Of a DNA stretch of 64,000 bases, positions 33,034 through 41,670 are shown piece after piece. The translations under genes were made by a program, and so were the position numbers. The notes beneath the pieces were generated by a model. That model worked only from the letters and a program-made list of their open reading frames with translations. It searched no databases and was not told the origin of the DNA. Source of the DNA: Pedobacter lusitanus (GTDB lineage: Bacteria; Bacteroidota; Bacteroidia; Sphingobacteriales; Sphingobacteriaceae); assembly GCF_040026395.1 (NCBI RefSeq), contig NZ_CP157278.1, positions 5,022,001-5,086,000 on the forward strand, in the 5' to 3' direction. Position 1 is the stretch's first letter. The number at the start of each line of letters is the position of its first letter.

Positions 33034-33514
33034 AGGCTTTTTGTTTTTACCAGGAGGTAGAAGAATAGATCATGCAATGATATAGCATAAATGTATAGAT
33101 TATTGCTGATGTTACCACCTGGAATGGGGTATACAGGCTGATCAGCATGGTTTTAACCGGTAATGCAGGGGTGACCCGCCAGTCGCTTGCGGGAAACACG
33201 GTGGTCGCACACGGTCTCTTACCTATCACAAACATCCCTGGGATGTCAGTATGCTGGTTTTATCTATTCCGGTGCCCATATTTGTCATGTTTTTTTTAAT
33301 CCGTTAAAGCCTGATTTTATTGGAAAAATGTGGCTTAAAATAACATTCAGGACACAATTTGATAATTAACTAGGTGTTATTCAAGAAAATTAATATTTTT
33401 GGCACCTCTATTGAAGAGGGGCTACGAAGAGATTATATCCTTCTTGCGGATCATCCTCCGGTAACATGAAGAGGATTTCAAGAAAAAGACATTTAAACAC
33501 ATTGATTTAGAAAG
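33034..33514. other. 481-base gap with GC-rich, hairpin-forming segment; possible noncoding RNA
   Basis: 33110-33250 is clearly more GC-rich than the flanks and folds on paper: CCCGC/GCGGG near 33175-33195, ACCACC/GGTGGT pairing across about 85 bases, ACATCC/GGATGT near 33232-33246 and GGTTTTAACC near 33150. It matches no riboswitch, tmRNA, RNase P, 6S or SRP core that I can recognise. Towards tig there is TATTTTTG (33394-33401), a candidate -7 element, and CCTCT/AGAGG pairing at 33405-33419. Short frames here on both strands look spurious. Confidence 0.35.
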
Positions 33515-34870
33515 ATGAATATTACACAGGAAAAGATTGACAACTTAAATGCAGTTGTAAAGGTTAAAATTTCGCCTGAAGATTATACTGAAAAGGTCGA
33601 TAAAACTATTAAAGAACAAGCGAAAAAATCTACCCTTCCAGGATTTCGTAAAGGAATGGTTCCTGCGGCACATATTAAGAAAATGTATGGTAGAAGTATC
33701 CTGGTTGAAACTATAAATACTTTATTGAGTGAAAACCTTAATAAATTTTTAACAGAAAATAAAGTTGAGATCCTTGGTCAGCCAGTTCCGGTTGTAGATA
33801 ACACTAAAGATTTTAAATGGGATGGTACTGATGCTTTTGAGTTTGACTATGAAATTGGTTTAGCTCCGGCAGTTGAAGTTAACATCACCGCTAAAGATAA
33901 ATTTACTCAATATAACGTAAAAGCTGACGATGAAACTTTGGCTTCACGTATCAAAAACATCCGTCGCAGCTATGGCAAAATGACAAACCCGGAAGTTTCG
34001 GCAGATGATGATGTACTTTATGCCGAATTAGCACAACTTTCTCCGGATGGTTCAGTTTTTGAAGGTGGAATTACCAATACTGGTTCTATCCGTTTAGATC
34101 AGGTTAAAGACAAAGCAATTTTAAAATCATTAATCGGTCTTAAAAAAGATGCTGTACTTGAACTGGATTTGCAGAAAGCATTAGGAAACAATGAAGCTGT
34201 TATCGCTAAATTGTTAAATATTGGTGAACCTGAGGCTAAGGAATTAACCTCTAAATTCAGAGTAACGGTTAAAAATATCAACCGTTTGGAAGAATCTGAA
34301 TTGAACCAGGAGTTCTTTGATAAAATATTTGGTGAAGGTATCGTTACTGACGAAGCTGGTTTCACTGCAAAAATCACTGAAGAGATTGAAGGTATGTTCA
34401 AACAGGATGCTGATCGCAAACTGCAGAACGATATGTACACTCAGTTAACTGAAAATGTGAAAATGGATTTGCCGGATGAATTTTTACGTAAATGGTTAAA
34501 AGCTACCAACGAAAAATTATCTGATGCAGAACTGGCAGAAGGTTACAATGATTTTGCAAAAAACCTGAAATGGACTTTAATTGAAAACAAAATCATTAAA
34601 GACAACAGTATCGAAATTAAATACGAAGATGTATTCCAAACGGCTAAACAGCGTTTAGATGCTCAATTCAGAATGTATAGCCCGGCTCCGATGCCAGAAG
34701 ATCAGTTGTCACAATACACAGCTACCTTCTTACAGGAAAAAGACAATGCAAACCGTATCTTCGAAGAAGTTAAAGCAATCAAAGTTTTTGAATACATTCA
34801 ATCGGTTGCAACTTTAGACCAAAAAGATATAGCTTATAATAAATTTCAGGAGTTAGTTGAATCTGTATAA
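33515..34870 (+). CDS. tig: Trigger factor
   Basis: 451 residues. The N-terminal ribosome-docking domain has the signature PGFRKGMVPAAHIK (near residues 42-56, in place of the usual GFRxGKxP). The middle PPIase domain (about 155-245) is weakly conserved, as in many Bacteroidota. The C-terminal chaperone arms are helical and charged. It binds nascent chains at the ribosomal exit. It is followed by a strong terminator and then clpP-clpX, the classic tig-clpP-clpX order. Confidence 0.95.
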   Translation: MNITQEKIDNLNAVVKVKISPEDYTEKVDKTIKEQAKKSTLPGFRKGMVPAAHIKKMYGRSILVETINTLLSENLNKFLTENKVEILGQPVPVVDNTKDFKWDGTDAFEFDYEIGLAPAVEVNITAKDKFTQYNVKADDETLASRIKNIRRSYGKMTNPEVSADDDVLYAELAQLSPDGSVFEGGITNTGSIRLDQVKDKAILKSLIGLKKDAVLELDLQKALGNNEAVIAKLLNIGEPEAKELTSKFRVTVKNINRLEESELNQEFFDKIFGEGIVTDEAGFTAKITEEIEGMFKQDADRKLQNDMYTQLTENVKMDLPDEFLRKWLKATNEKLSDAELAEGYNDFAKNLKWTLIENKIIKDNSIEIKYEDVFQTAKQRLDAQFRMYSPAPMPEDQLSQYTATFLQEKDNANRIFEEVKAIKVFEYIQSVATLDQKDIAYNKFQELVESV

Positions 34871-34900
34871 CAGGTTTCTCCGATTTCTTTAAAATTATCG

Positions 34901-34927
34901 TAAGGCGGCTTTATTAAAGCCGCCTTA
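34901..34927 (+). terminator. Terminator after tig
   Basis: TAAGGCGGCTTT (34901-34912) pairs perfectly with AAAGCCGCCTTA (34916-34927) around ATT, 31 bases after the tig stop. Confidence 0.85.
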
Positions 34928-35106
34928 TTTATAACTGCTATTTCAGAGCCGTTTAAATTGACTAACTAAATTAAACAGGCACTTAATTTTACAATAACCA
35001 AATAAATTGTCAACTTAGTTTGACTAATTTGGATTTGACAGTATGAAAATTCTTAAAAAACTGTCAGACAATTAAAAATAATGTAAACTCGATAAAATAT
35101 ATACAG

Positions 35107-35796
35107 ATGAATATAGATAAAGACGAATTTAGAAAATACGCAGTTAAACATCACCGTATAAACGGCTTAAATGTTGATCGTTATATTGGTCATACAAATA
35201 GTTCACCAAAAAGCATGACACCATATATCATTGAAGAACGTCAGTTAAACGTTGCTCAGATGGATGTGTTCTCCCGCTTGATGATGGACAGAATTATCTT
35301 CCTGGGCGATGCTATCCATGATGGTAATGCAAATATCATTCAGGCACAATTACTGTTTTTACAGTCAACTGATAATAACAGAGATATCCAGATTTATATC
35401 AACTCACCAGGCGGATCTGTTTATGCTGGTTTAGGTATCTATGATACCATGCAGTATATCACTCCTGATGTAGCTACTATCTGTACAGGTATGGCAGCAT
35501 CTATGGGTGCGGTTTTACTGGTTGCGGGTGCTAAAGGTAAACGTGCGGCATTAACTCATTCACGTGTAATGATCCACCAGCCTTCAGGAGGTGCACAGGG
35601 TGTAGCTTCAGATATGGAGATTAATCTGAGAGAAATGCTTAAATTGAAAAAAGAATTATATGACATCATTTCTAATCATTCAGGACAGACTTACGAGTGG
35701 GTTGAAAAAGCATCTGACCGTGACTACTGGATGAAAGCTGATGAAGCTAAAAGCTTTGGAATGATTGATGAGGTATTAGGCTCGAATAAAAAATAG
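35107..35796 (+). CDS. clpP: ATP-dependent Clp protease proteolytic subunit
   Basis: 229 residues. The Ser nucleophile lies in TGMAASMGAVLL, the His in HSRVMIHQPSGGAQG, and the oxyanion region is INSPGGSVYAGLGIYDTM. It forms the tetradecameric protease chamber fed by ClpX, whose gene begins 3 bases after this stop. The N-terminal 20-30 residues (propeptide and axial loop) are longer than in E. coli, as in other Bacteroidota. Confidence 0.97.
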   Translation: MNIDKDEFRKYAVKHHRINGLNVDRYIGHTNSSPKSMTPYIIEERQLNVAQMDVFSRLMMDRIIFLGDAIHDGNANIIQAQLLFLQSTDNNRDIQIYINSPGGSVYAGLGIYDTMQYITPDVATICTGMAASMGAVLLVAGAKGKRAALTHSRVMIHQPSGGAQGVASDMEINLREMLKLKKELYDIISNHSGQTYEWVEKASDRDYWMKADEAKSFGMIDEVLGSNKK

Positions 35797-35799
35797 ATA

Positions 35800-37041
35800 A
35801 TGGCTAAACAAAATAAAGAATCCCGTTGTTCTTTTTGCGGTTCAAGTAAGCAGGATACTTTAATGCTTATTGAAGGGCTTGATGCATACATTTGCGATAA
35901 ATGCGTGACACAGGCTCACCAGCTGGTACTACAGGAATTTGGCAATAAACAAGCTAAATCTCTGGATGCTGCCGGCCCCCTCTTAAAGCCCATGGAGATT
36001 AAAGCACACATTGACCAATATGTTATTGGACAGGATGATGCTAAGAAAGTACTTTCTGTAGCCGTATATAACCACTATAAGCGGTTAGGACAGAAGGTAG
36101 ATGCAGCTGATGAAGTGGAGATTGAAAAATCCAACATTATGCTGGTTGGAGAAACCGGTACAGGTAAAACTTTACTGGCTAAAACAATCGCTAAAATCCT
36201 TCATGTACCATTCTGTATCTGTGATGCTACGGTATTGACAGAAGCAGGATATGTAGGGGAGGATGTGGAAAGTATTCTGACCCGTTTGCTTCAGGCTGCG
36301 GATTATGATGTGGCTTCTGCAGAACGCGGAATTGTATATATCGATGAGGTAGATAAGGTGGCACGTAAAAGTGATAACCCTTCTATTACCAGAGATGTTT
36401 CAGGAGAAGGTGTACAACAGGCGCTGTTAAAGATTCTGGAAGGTACTATTGTGAATGTTCCGCCTCAGGGAGGACGTAAACATCCTGATCAGAAAATGAT
36501 TCCGGTAAACACGAATAATATCCTGTTTATCTGTGGTGGTGCATTTGATGGTATTGAACGTAAAATTGCCAACAGATTACGTACCCAGGCGGTAGGTTAT
36601 AAAGTGAAAAAGGATGAGACTGATCTTGATCTGAACAATTTGTACAAGTATATCACACCTGCTGATTTAAAATCATTTGGTTTGATTCCTGAGCTTATTG
36701 GTCGTGTTCCTGTATTAACTCACCTGAATCCTCTGGATAAACAGGCATTACGTAACATCTTAACGGAACCAAAGAATTCTTTATTCCGTCAATATGTGAA
36801 GTTGTTTGAATTTGAAGGTGTAAATCTTGTATTTGACGATGAAGTTTTAGACTTTATTGTAGACAAGGCTATGGAGTATAAGTTAGGCGCAAGGGGATTA
36901 AGATCTATTTGTGAGGCTATTATGCTGGATGCCATGTTTGATATTCCATCAGACCCGAATATTAAGGAGCTGGTCATCTCGCTCGAATATGCGGTGGAGA
37001 AATTTGAAAAAGCAGATTTTAAGAAGTTAAAGGCTGCCTAA
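35800..37041 (+). CDS. clpX: ATP-dependent Clp protease ATPase subunit
   Basis: 413 residues. The N-terminal zinc finger has CSFCGSS and CDKC (four Cys). The AAA+ core has Walker A GETGTGKT, pore loop GYVGEDVES, Walker [11 protein letters not shown], the RKH loop GGRKHPDQK and sensor 2 GARGLRSI. It unfolds tagged substrates and passes them to ClpP. Operon with clpP; ends at a strong terminator. Confidence 0.97.
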   Translation: MAKQNKESRCSFCGSSKQDTLMLIEGLDAYICDKCVTQAHQLVLQEFGNKQAKSLDAAGPLLKPMEIKAHIDQYVIGQDDAKKVLSVAVYNHYKRLGQKVDAADEVEIEKSNIMLVGETGTGKTLLAKTIAKILHVPFCICDATVLTEAGYVGEDVESILTRLLQAADYDVASAERGIVYIDEVDKVARKSDNPSITRDVSGEGVQQALLKILEGTIVNVPPQGGRKHPDQKMIPVNTNNILFICGGAFDGIERKIANRLRTQAVGYKVKKDETDLDLNNLYKYITPADLKSFGLIPELIGRVPVLTHLNPLDKQALRNILTEPKNSLFRQYVKLFEFEGVNLVFDDEVLDFIVDKAMEYKLGARGLRSICEAIMLDAMFDIPSDPNIKELVISLEYAVEKFEKADFKKLKAA

Positions 37042-37050
37042 AGAATTTAA

Positions 37051-37079
37051 AATCCCCGTTTTAACGGGGATTTTTTTTT
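37051..37079 (+). terminator. Intrinsic terminator after clpX
   Basis: AATCCCCGTT (37051-37060) pairs perfectly with AACGGGGATT (37063-37072) around TT, followed by an uninterrupted T run. Confidence 0.92.
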
Positions 37080-37188
37080 AACTTGTTTAAACAGGATACC
37101 GTTTGACAAAAATACCTGGTCAGGGGGTATATCCTGAAAATTGTCCGCTCTGGCTGCCGGTGGCAGTCAATAATTAATAAATGAAGAT

Positions 37189-38052
37189 ATGAACGAAGAA
37201 AAAGAAGTAAAAAAAGACGAGGCTATTGAAGAAAAATCGAAAAAGAACAAAGAAATAGATTCACCGGTAAAAGGCGGACTGAAATCTAAAGGAGATATAG
37301 TTAAAAACTGGTTACCAAGATATACAGGCCGTCCGCTTGAAGAGTTTGGAGAATATATCTTACTGACCAATTTCAGTAAGTATCTGCAGATGTTTTCAGA
37401 ATGGAATGATAATGCACCTATCGTAGGACTCGATAAACCGATGCAGAGTGTTACTGCAAATGGAATTACCATTATCAATTTTGGTATGGGAAGCCCGATG
37501 GCAGCAACCATGATGGATTTGCTGACTGCAATCATGCCTAAAGCAGTATTGTTTTTGGGAAAATGCGGTGGATTGAAAAAGAAAAATCAATTAGGAGATT
37601 TAATCCTTCCGATTGCTGCAATCAGAGGAGAAGGTACATCGAATGATTATCTGCCGGCTGAAGTGCCTGCATTGCCTTCATTTGCTCTGCAGAAAGCGAT
37701 CTCTACAACCATTCGTGATCATTCACGTGATTACTGGACAGGAACCTGTTATACCACTAACCGCAGAGTTTGGGAACATGATAAATATTTTAAGAAATAT
37801 CTTAAAACATTAAGAGCAATGGCAGTAGATATGGAAACAGCAACAATTTTCACTACTGGTTTTGCCAACAAAATACCTACTGGTGCTTTATTGCTTGTTT
37901 CTGATCAGCCAATGATTCCTGAGGGTGTGAAAACTTCGGAAAGTGACAGCAGTGTAACTACCAATTATGTAGATACACACTTGAAAATCGGTATTGATTC
38001 ACTAAAACAATTAATCAATAACGGACTGACAGTTAAACACCTTAAATTCTAG
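37189..38052 (+). CDS. AMP nucleosidase / nucleoside phosphorylase-fold enzyme
   Basis: 287 residues. The Lys/Glu-rich N-terminal 30 residues are probably disordered. The phosphorylase fold follows: VTANGITIINFGMGSPMAA, LFLGKCGGLKKKNQLGDLILP, and VDMETATIFTTG with LLLVSDQPM near the end supplying the Met-Glu ribose motif and the base-contacting Asp. Bacteroidota proteins of this type are annotated as AMP nucleosidase, which splits AMP into adenine and ribose-5-phosphate. It is flanked by the clpX terminator and a convergent gene, so it has its own promoter. Confidence 0.85.
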   Translation: MNEEKEVKKDEAIEEKSKKNKEIDSPVKGGLKSKGDIVKNWLPRYTGRPLEEFGEYILLTNFSKYLQMFSEWNDNAPIVGLDKPMQSVTANGITIINFGMGSPMAATMMDLLTAIMPKAVLFLGKCGGLKKKNQLGDLILPIAAIRGEGTSNDYLPAEVPALPSFALQKAISTTIRDHSRDYWTGTCYTTNRRVWEHDKYFKKYLKTLRAMAVDMETATIFTTGFANKIPTGALLLVSDQPMIPEGVKTSESDSSVTTNYVDTHLKIGIDSLKQLINNGLTVKHLKF

Positions 38053-38054
38053 GT

Positions 38055-38558
38055 CTAAACTGAATCCGTGTTTTTAGGATAATCAAATAACCATAGACTT
38101 CCTGTATGATGGCTTACCAGAGACCAGTCATCAAATGGGAAATCTATGTATACTACACTTGCTGTAGGCATATTATAAATATGTGCATCGGCAAGATAGT
38201 TTACAAAATCAGTTAATCCCGGGTTATGCCCGAAAAGTGCCACCCTGTTATATTTCGGATCAAATTTATTGACAACTGCCAGTAAGGCTGTTGTATTTGC
38301 TTCATAAACTGAGGGTTCTTTAAGGATGTTTTCCTTAGGCATATTCCATGTTTCAGAAAAATGTTTTGCCGTGGTAATGGCTCTTTTTGCCGGACTGCTG
38401 ACTAAAAGGTCAGGAATAAGATTCCGTCTGCTGATGCGTTCTGCCATCTCAGGGGCATTTTTATTGCCGCGATGGTTTAATGGTCTGTCGAAATCAGACG
38501 TTCCACCCACTGCCCAGTCAGATTTACCATGTCTTACTAATACCAGTTGTTTAGCCAT
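38055..38558 (-). CDS. SixA-type histidine phosphatase
   Basis: 167 residues. LVLVRHGKSDW gives the catalytic RHG motif of the phosphoglycerate-mutase-like superfamily, and LFGHNPGLTDFVNYL carries the second His, as in SixA. Dephosphorylation of a phosphohistidine protein or small phosphoester is likely; the substrate is not readable. It starts 8 bases after the stop of the GT9 gene, so it is the last gene of that minus-strand operon. Confidence 0.85.
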   Translation of the reverse strand: MAKQLVLVRHGKSDWAVGGTSDFDRPLNHRGNKNAPEMAERISRRNLIPDLLVSSPAKRAITTAKHFSETWNMPKENILKEPSVYEANTTALLAVVNKFDPKYNRVALFGHNPGLTDFVNYLADAHIYNMPTASVVYIDFPFDDWSLVSHHTGSLWLFDYPKNTDSV

Positions 38559-38566
38559 ATTTTCTG

Positions 38567-39535
38567 TTATTCGTTTGAGAAATTAACAATTAACTGAGCC
38601 GGAAGTTTTTCCATACAGTCAAAATGTCCGAGAGGGCACTTTTCCAGTCCGAATTTGGAGCAGGGTCTGCAGGATAAATCAACTCCTGCAATTAACGAAT
38701 CTTTTATTTTATAAGGGTAAACACCCAGTAATTCCGGAGTTGTACCACCCCATACCGAGGCTATGGGTTTGTCAAAGGCTTCAGCGATATGGGTTAGTCC
38801 GGTATCAAAACCAATAACTTTATGGGCCTGGGAAACGATGAAAACTGACTGATCCAGATTAGTTAAGCCACAGGTTGAATATATCTTTTCGCCCAATGCC
38901 AGTTTAATCTCATCTGCATTAGCTTTTACATCCTGACCACCTAACAGTACCACCGGCAGACTAATGTCCTTACAGATCTCTATAATCTTATGGTTAGGTA
39001 AACGTTTGGTAAAATGTGTCGCACCAATAATAAAAGCAACAAATTTATGCTGGTGAGATGCAGGGAGCAGTTCTGCCAGCTGATATTCTTTAGCTACATA
39101 ATAGTCAATGGGCCTGTTATCATTTTTTACCCCAAGAAATTTAACGGTTTCCAGATAGCGGTCTACCAGATGGTCTTTAGAGAAAAGTCTGGTCCATCTG
39201 AATTTAAGAGCCAGCCATTTTCTGACCGTATCTTTTTTATAAGTAGAAGAGGGAATTTGTGTGGCTAATTTGATAAGAGTTGTCCGCAGGTTATTATGCA
39301 GGTCAATAATCAGGTCAAATTTCTCTGCTTTAATATCCTTAATCGTTTCTGATAAGGTAGGTTTTAAGAAATGTAATTTAGTTAAATACGGATTCTGCTG
39401 ATAGATATATTTAAACTGTTCTTTGGTGAGAAAGTGCACCTCACAGCCCGGTACCTGCAATTTTAAGCAACGGATGACCGGAGTGGTATAAATAATATCA
39501 CCCATTGAACTGAATCTGATGACCAGTATTTTCAT
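38567..39535 (-). CDS. Glycosyltransferase family 9 (heptosyltransferase-like)
   Basis: 322 residues. MKILVIRFSSMGDIIYTTPVIR is the classic WaaC/WaaF-type opening with the GDxxxxTP motif. The C-terminal Rossmann half has VVLLGGQDV, STCGLTNLDQSVFIVSQA and GFDTGLTHIAEAFDKP for donor binding. It adds a heptose or similar sugar to a lipid-linked glycan on the inner membrane face. ADP-heptose genes lie directly upstream, which supports heptose as donor. Confidence 0.88.
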   Translation of the reverse strand: MKILVIRFSSMGDIIYTTPVIRCLKLQVPGCEVHFLTKEQFKYIYQQNPYLTKLHFLKPTLSETIKDIKAEKFDLIIDLHNNLRTTLIKLATQIPSSTYKKDTVRKWLALKFRWTRLFSKDHLVDRYLETVKFLGVKNDNRPIDYYVAKEYQLAELLPASHQHKFVAFIIGATHFTKRLPNHKIIEICKDISLPVVLLGGQDVKANADEIKLALGEKIYSTCGLTNLDQSVFIVSQAHKVIGFDTGLTHIAEAFDKPIASVWGGTTPELLGVYPYKIKDSLIAGVDLSCRPCSKFGLEKCPLGHFDCMEKLPAQLIVNFSNE

Positions 39536-39590
39536 TTGTTTATGATTGTTTTCAATGGTACTTTCAATAGCCTGATGGTTAATAATCCGC

Positions 39591-40082
39591 TTAGGAATTT
39601 TTTATTTTATCAATAATAGCAGTAGAAGAGTATCCGGGTAAAAAGCTGAGGACCTGTACTGTTCCGCCATTTTCAATGGTTTCTTTTGCTCCTGCTATAT
39701 TTTCAATCTGGTAATCACCACCTTTAACCAGTACATCCGGCAAAACCTGTTTGATCAGTTCCAGCGGCGTATCCTCATTGAAAAATACAACAGCATCTAT
39801 AAAAGACATTGCACCCAGGACAACAGATCTGGTCGTTTCATTATTAACAGGTCTGGCGGGTCCTTTCAGACGGCTTACAGAGTCGTCAGAATTCAGCCCA
39901 ATAATCAGGATATCTCCCAGGCTGGCTGCTTCTGTCAGATAAGTAATATGTCCGGCATGTAATAAGTCAAAACAGCCATTGGTGAATACAATTTTCTTTC
40001 CTTCTCCCTTCCAGTGATTAACCAGTGGAGTCAGTTCGGATAAGGAAACAATTTTATGGCTTGGTGAATGGTTCATCATCAT
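39591..40082 (-). CDS. rfaE2: D-beta-D-heptose 1-phosphate adenylyltransferase (HldE C-terminal half)
   Basis: 163 residues, a stand-alone cytidylyltransferase-fold enzyme with FTNGCFDLLHAGHITYL containing the HxGH nucleotide motif. It converts D-glycero-beta-D-manno-heptose 1-phosphate and ATP to ADP-heptose. In E. coli it is fused to the kinase; here the kinase is a separate gene. Three consecutive ATG codons (MMM) open the frame, so the exact start is uncertain by two codons. It lies in the rfaE1-gmhA-rfaE2 run. Confidence 0.92.
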   Translation of the reverse strand: MMMNHSPSHKIVSLSELTPLVNHWKGEGKKIVFTNGCFDLLHAGHITYLTEAASLGDILIIGLNSDDSVSRLKGPARPVNNETTRSVVLGAMSFIDAVVFFNEDTPLELIKQVLPDVLVKGGDYQIENIAGAKETIENGGTVQVLSFLPGYSSTAIIDKIKNS

Positions 40083-40095
40083 CTGTATTTCTGGA

Positions 40096-40650
40096 TTAGA
40101 ATAAATTATCTACTGCCTTACAGAAGATGTGGCCGATCAGGATATGCATTTCCTGAATACGGGCTGTAACATCATCTGGTACAATAATATTAAGATCGCA
40201 TAAATTATTCATCTGTCCGCCGTCTCTTCCGGAAAGACCAATAGTTTTGCAGCCCAGTTCGCGGGCTGTATGCAAAGCCTGAATAATATTTGGGCTGTTA
40301 CCACTGGTTGATATCGCTATAAACAGGTCATCCGGACCTGCAAAGGCTTCCAGTTGTCTGGCAAATACTCTTTCAAAGCCGTAATCATTACTGATTGCCG
40401 TTAAAGCAGAGGTATCTACAGTCAGGGCTATCGCTGGTAAGGCTTTGCGTTCTTTAACATATCTTCCGGTTAATTCTGCCGCGATATGCTGGGCATCAGC
40501 GGCACTGCCGCCATTACCTGCTACTAATATTTTTCCTCCTGCAAGAACGGTTTCTGTAACTAATTTACATCCGTTTTCTATAGCCGGAACCAATGTTGCA
40601 ATTACCAGGTCTATTGTTTTTTTATGAAGGATAAGTTCTTCTGATACCAT
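40096..40650 (-). CDS. gmhA: Sedoheptulose-7-phosphate isomerase
   Basis: 184 residues, a SIS domain with GNGGSAADAQHIAAEL and ISTSGNSPNIIQAL, the phospho-sugar loops of GmhA. It makes D-glycero-D-manno-heptose 7-phosphate. Its ATG overlaps the rfaE1 stop by one base (TAATG), so the two are translationally coupled. Confidence 0.92.
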   Translation of the reverse strand: MVSEELILHKKTIDLVIATLVPAIENGCKLVTETVLAGGKILVAGNGGSAADAQHIAAELTGRYVKERKALPAIALTVDTSALTAISNDYGFERVFARQLEAFAGPDDLFIAISTSGNSPNIIQALHTARELGCKTIGLSGRDGGQMNNLCDLNIIVPDDVTARIQEMHILIGHIFCKAVDNLF

Positions 40651-41633
40651 TAGTTGTTTGTTTTGATTGCGGCTATAATTTCATCAACCGTTGTAGTTGC
40701 ACTGCCAATATGCTTAATCACAATTGAAGCAGCGTAGTTAGCAACATGACAGGCTTCCTCAACTGTCATGCCTAAAGTGAGGCAATAGGCCAAAGTGGCA
40801 ATAACCGTATCTCCGGCTCCGGTAACGTCATAGACTTCGGTTGCCATAACCGGTAAGATCTGATGATCATCGGGAGTGATGATAGCTATTCCTCCTTCAG
40901 AAAGGGTAACAATTAAATAGGCTGCCTGGGTGGTGTTAAATATAACTTCGGCAGCTTTTACCAACTCCTGCGGGCTATGTATTTTATCTGTCTTTGCTGC
41001 TTCTGCAAGTTCTTTGCGGTTAGGCTTGATGATAAATGAACCTTTGTATTTGGTATAATCCAGTCCCTTGGGATCAACAATTACTCTCTTTTGCAGCTTG
41101 TTGCAGTAGTCAATGATGTCCAGACACAGACTTTTGGTCAGGAGTCCTTTGTTATAATCAGAAAGAATAATGATGTCACTGGCTTCAATATGTGCATAAA
41201 GTGCATTCAGGAAGTCTTTTTCCAGTGCTTCCGGAATATCATGAGTTTCTTCATGATCAATTCTTACAATCTGGTGAGTAGATGCAATTACCCTGGTTTT
41301 TACTGTAGTCGGACGGGACTGATCTGTTAAAATAAGCCGGGTATCTATGTTTTTGGTACGGAGTATGGCTTTGATTTCTTCTCCAAAGCTATCTTGTCCG
41401 GTAACACCAGCCAGTGATACCTGTGCGCCTAAATCAATCAGGTTACTGGCAACGTTTGCTGCACCACCAATTATTTTGTTTTCTTTTTTAACATTGACTA
41501 TAGGTACAGGTGCTTCCGGTGAAAGTCTGGACGCATTGCCAAGGATATAATGATCCAGCATCAGGTCACCTATAACAAGGATTTTAGGCTTTTGAATCTG
41601 ATGGTGTGCATTATATAATTTTTCTGCAAGCAT
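40650..41633 (-). CDS. rfaE1: Heptose 7-phosphate kinase (HldE N-terminal half)
   Basis: 327 residues of the PfkB family: VIGDLMLDHYILGNASRLSPEAP at the N terminus, IIGGAANVASNL, and the anion-hole motif DVTGAGDTVIATLAY. It makes heptose 1,7-bisphosphate. Together with gmhA and rfaE2 it covers all ADP-heptose steps except the GmhB phosphatase, which is not in the window; the SixA-like phosphatase in the same run is an unproven candidate. Confidence 0.92.
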   Translation of the reverse strand: MLAEKLYNAHHQIQKPKILVIGDLMLDHYILGNASRLSPEAPVPIVNVKKENKIIGGAANVASNLIDLGAQVSLAGVTGQDSFGEEIKAILRTKNIDTRLILTDQSRPTTVKTRVIASTHQIVRIDHEETHDIPEALEKDFLNALYAHIEASDIIILSDYNKGLLTKSLCLDIIDYCNKLQKRVIVDPKGLDYTKYKGSFIIKPNRKELAEAAKTDKIHSPQELVKAAEVIFNTTQAAYLIVTLSEGGIAIITPDDHQILPVMATEVYDVTGAGDTVIATLAYCLTLGMTVEEACHVANYAASIVIKHIGSATTTVDEIIAAIKTNN

Positions 41634-41670
41634 GCTAATGGGTTAATTTTCAAAGATAGGTATAAAGGGG

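Noticed and set aside
33047..33235. 62-residue minus-strand frame (and a 60-residue plus-strand frame at 33187-33369)
   Set aside because: Both overlap the same GC-rich structured segment, have no domain and no promoter; they look like chance frames in a noncoding region.
33100..33260. Cobalamin riboswitch, tmRNA, RNase P or SRP RNA
   Set aside because: The GC-rich segment lacks the conserved core sequences of these RNAs on either strand as far as I can see.
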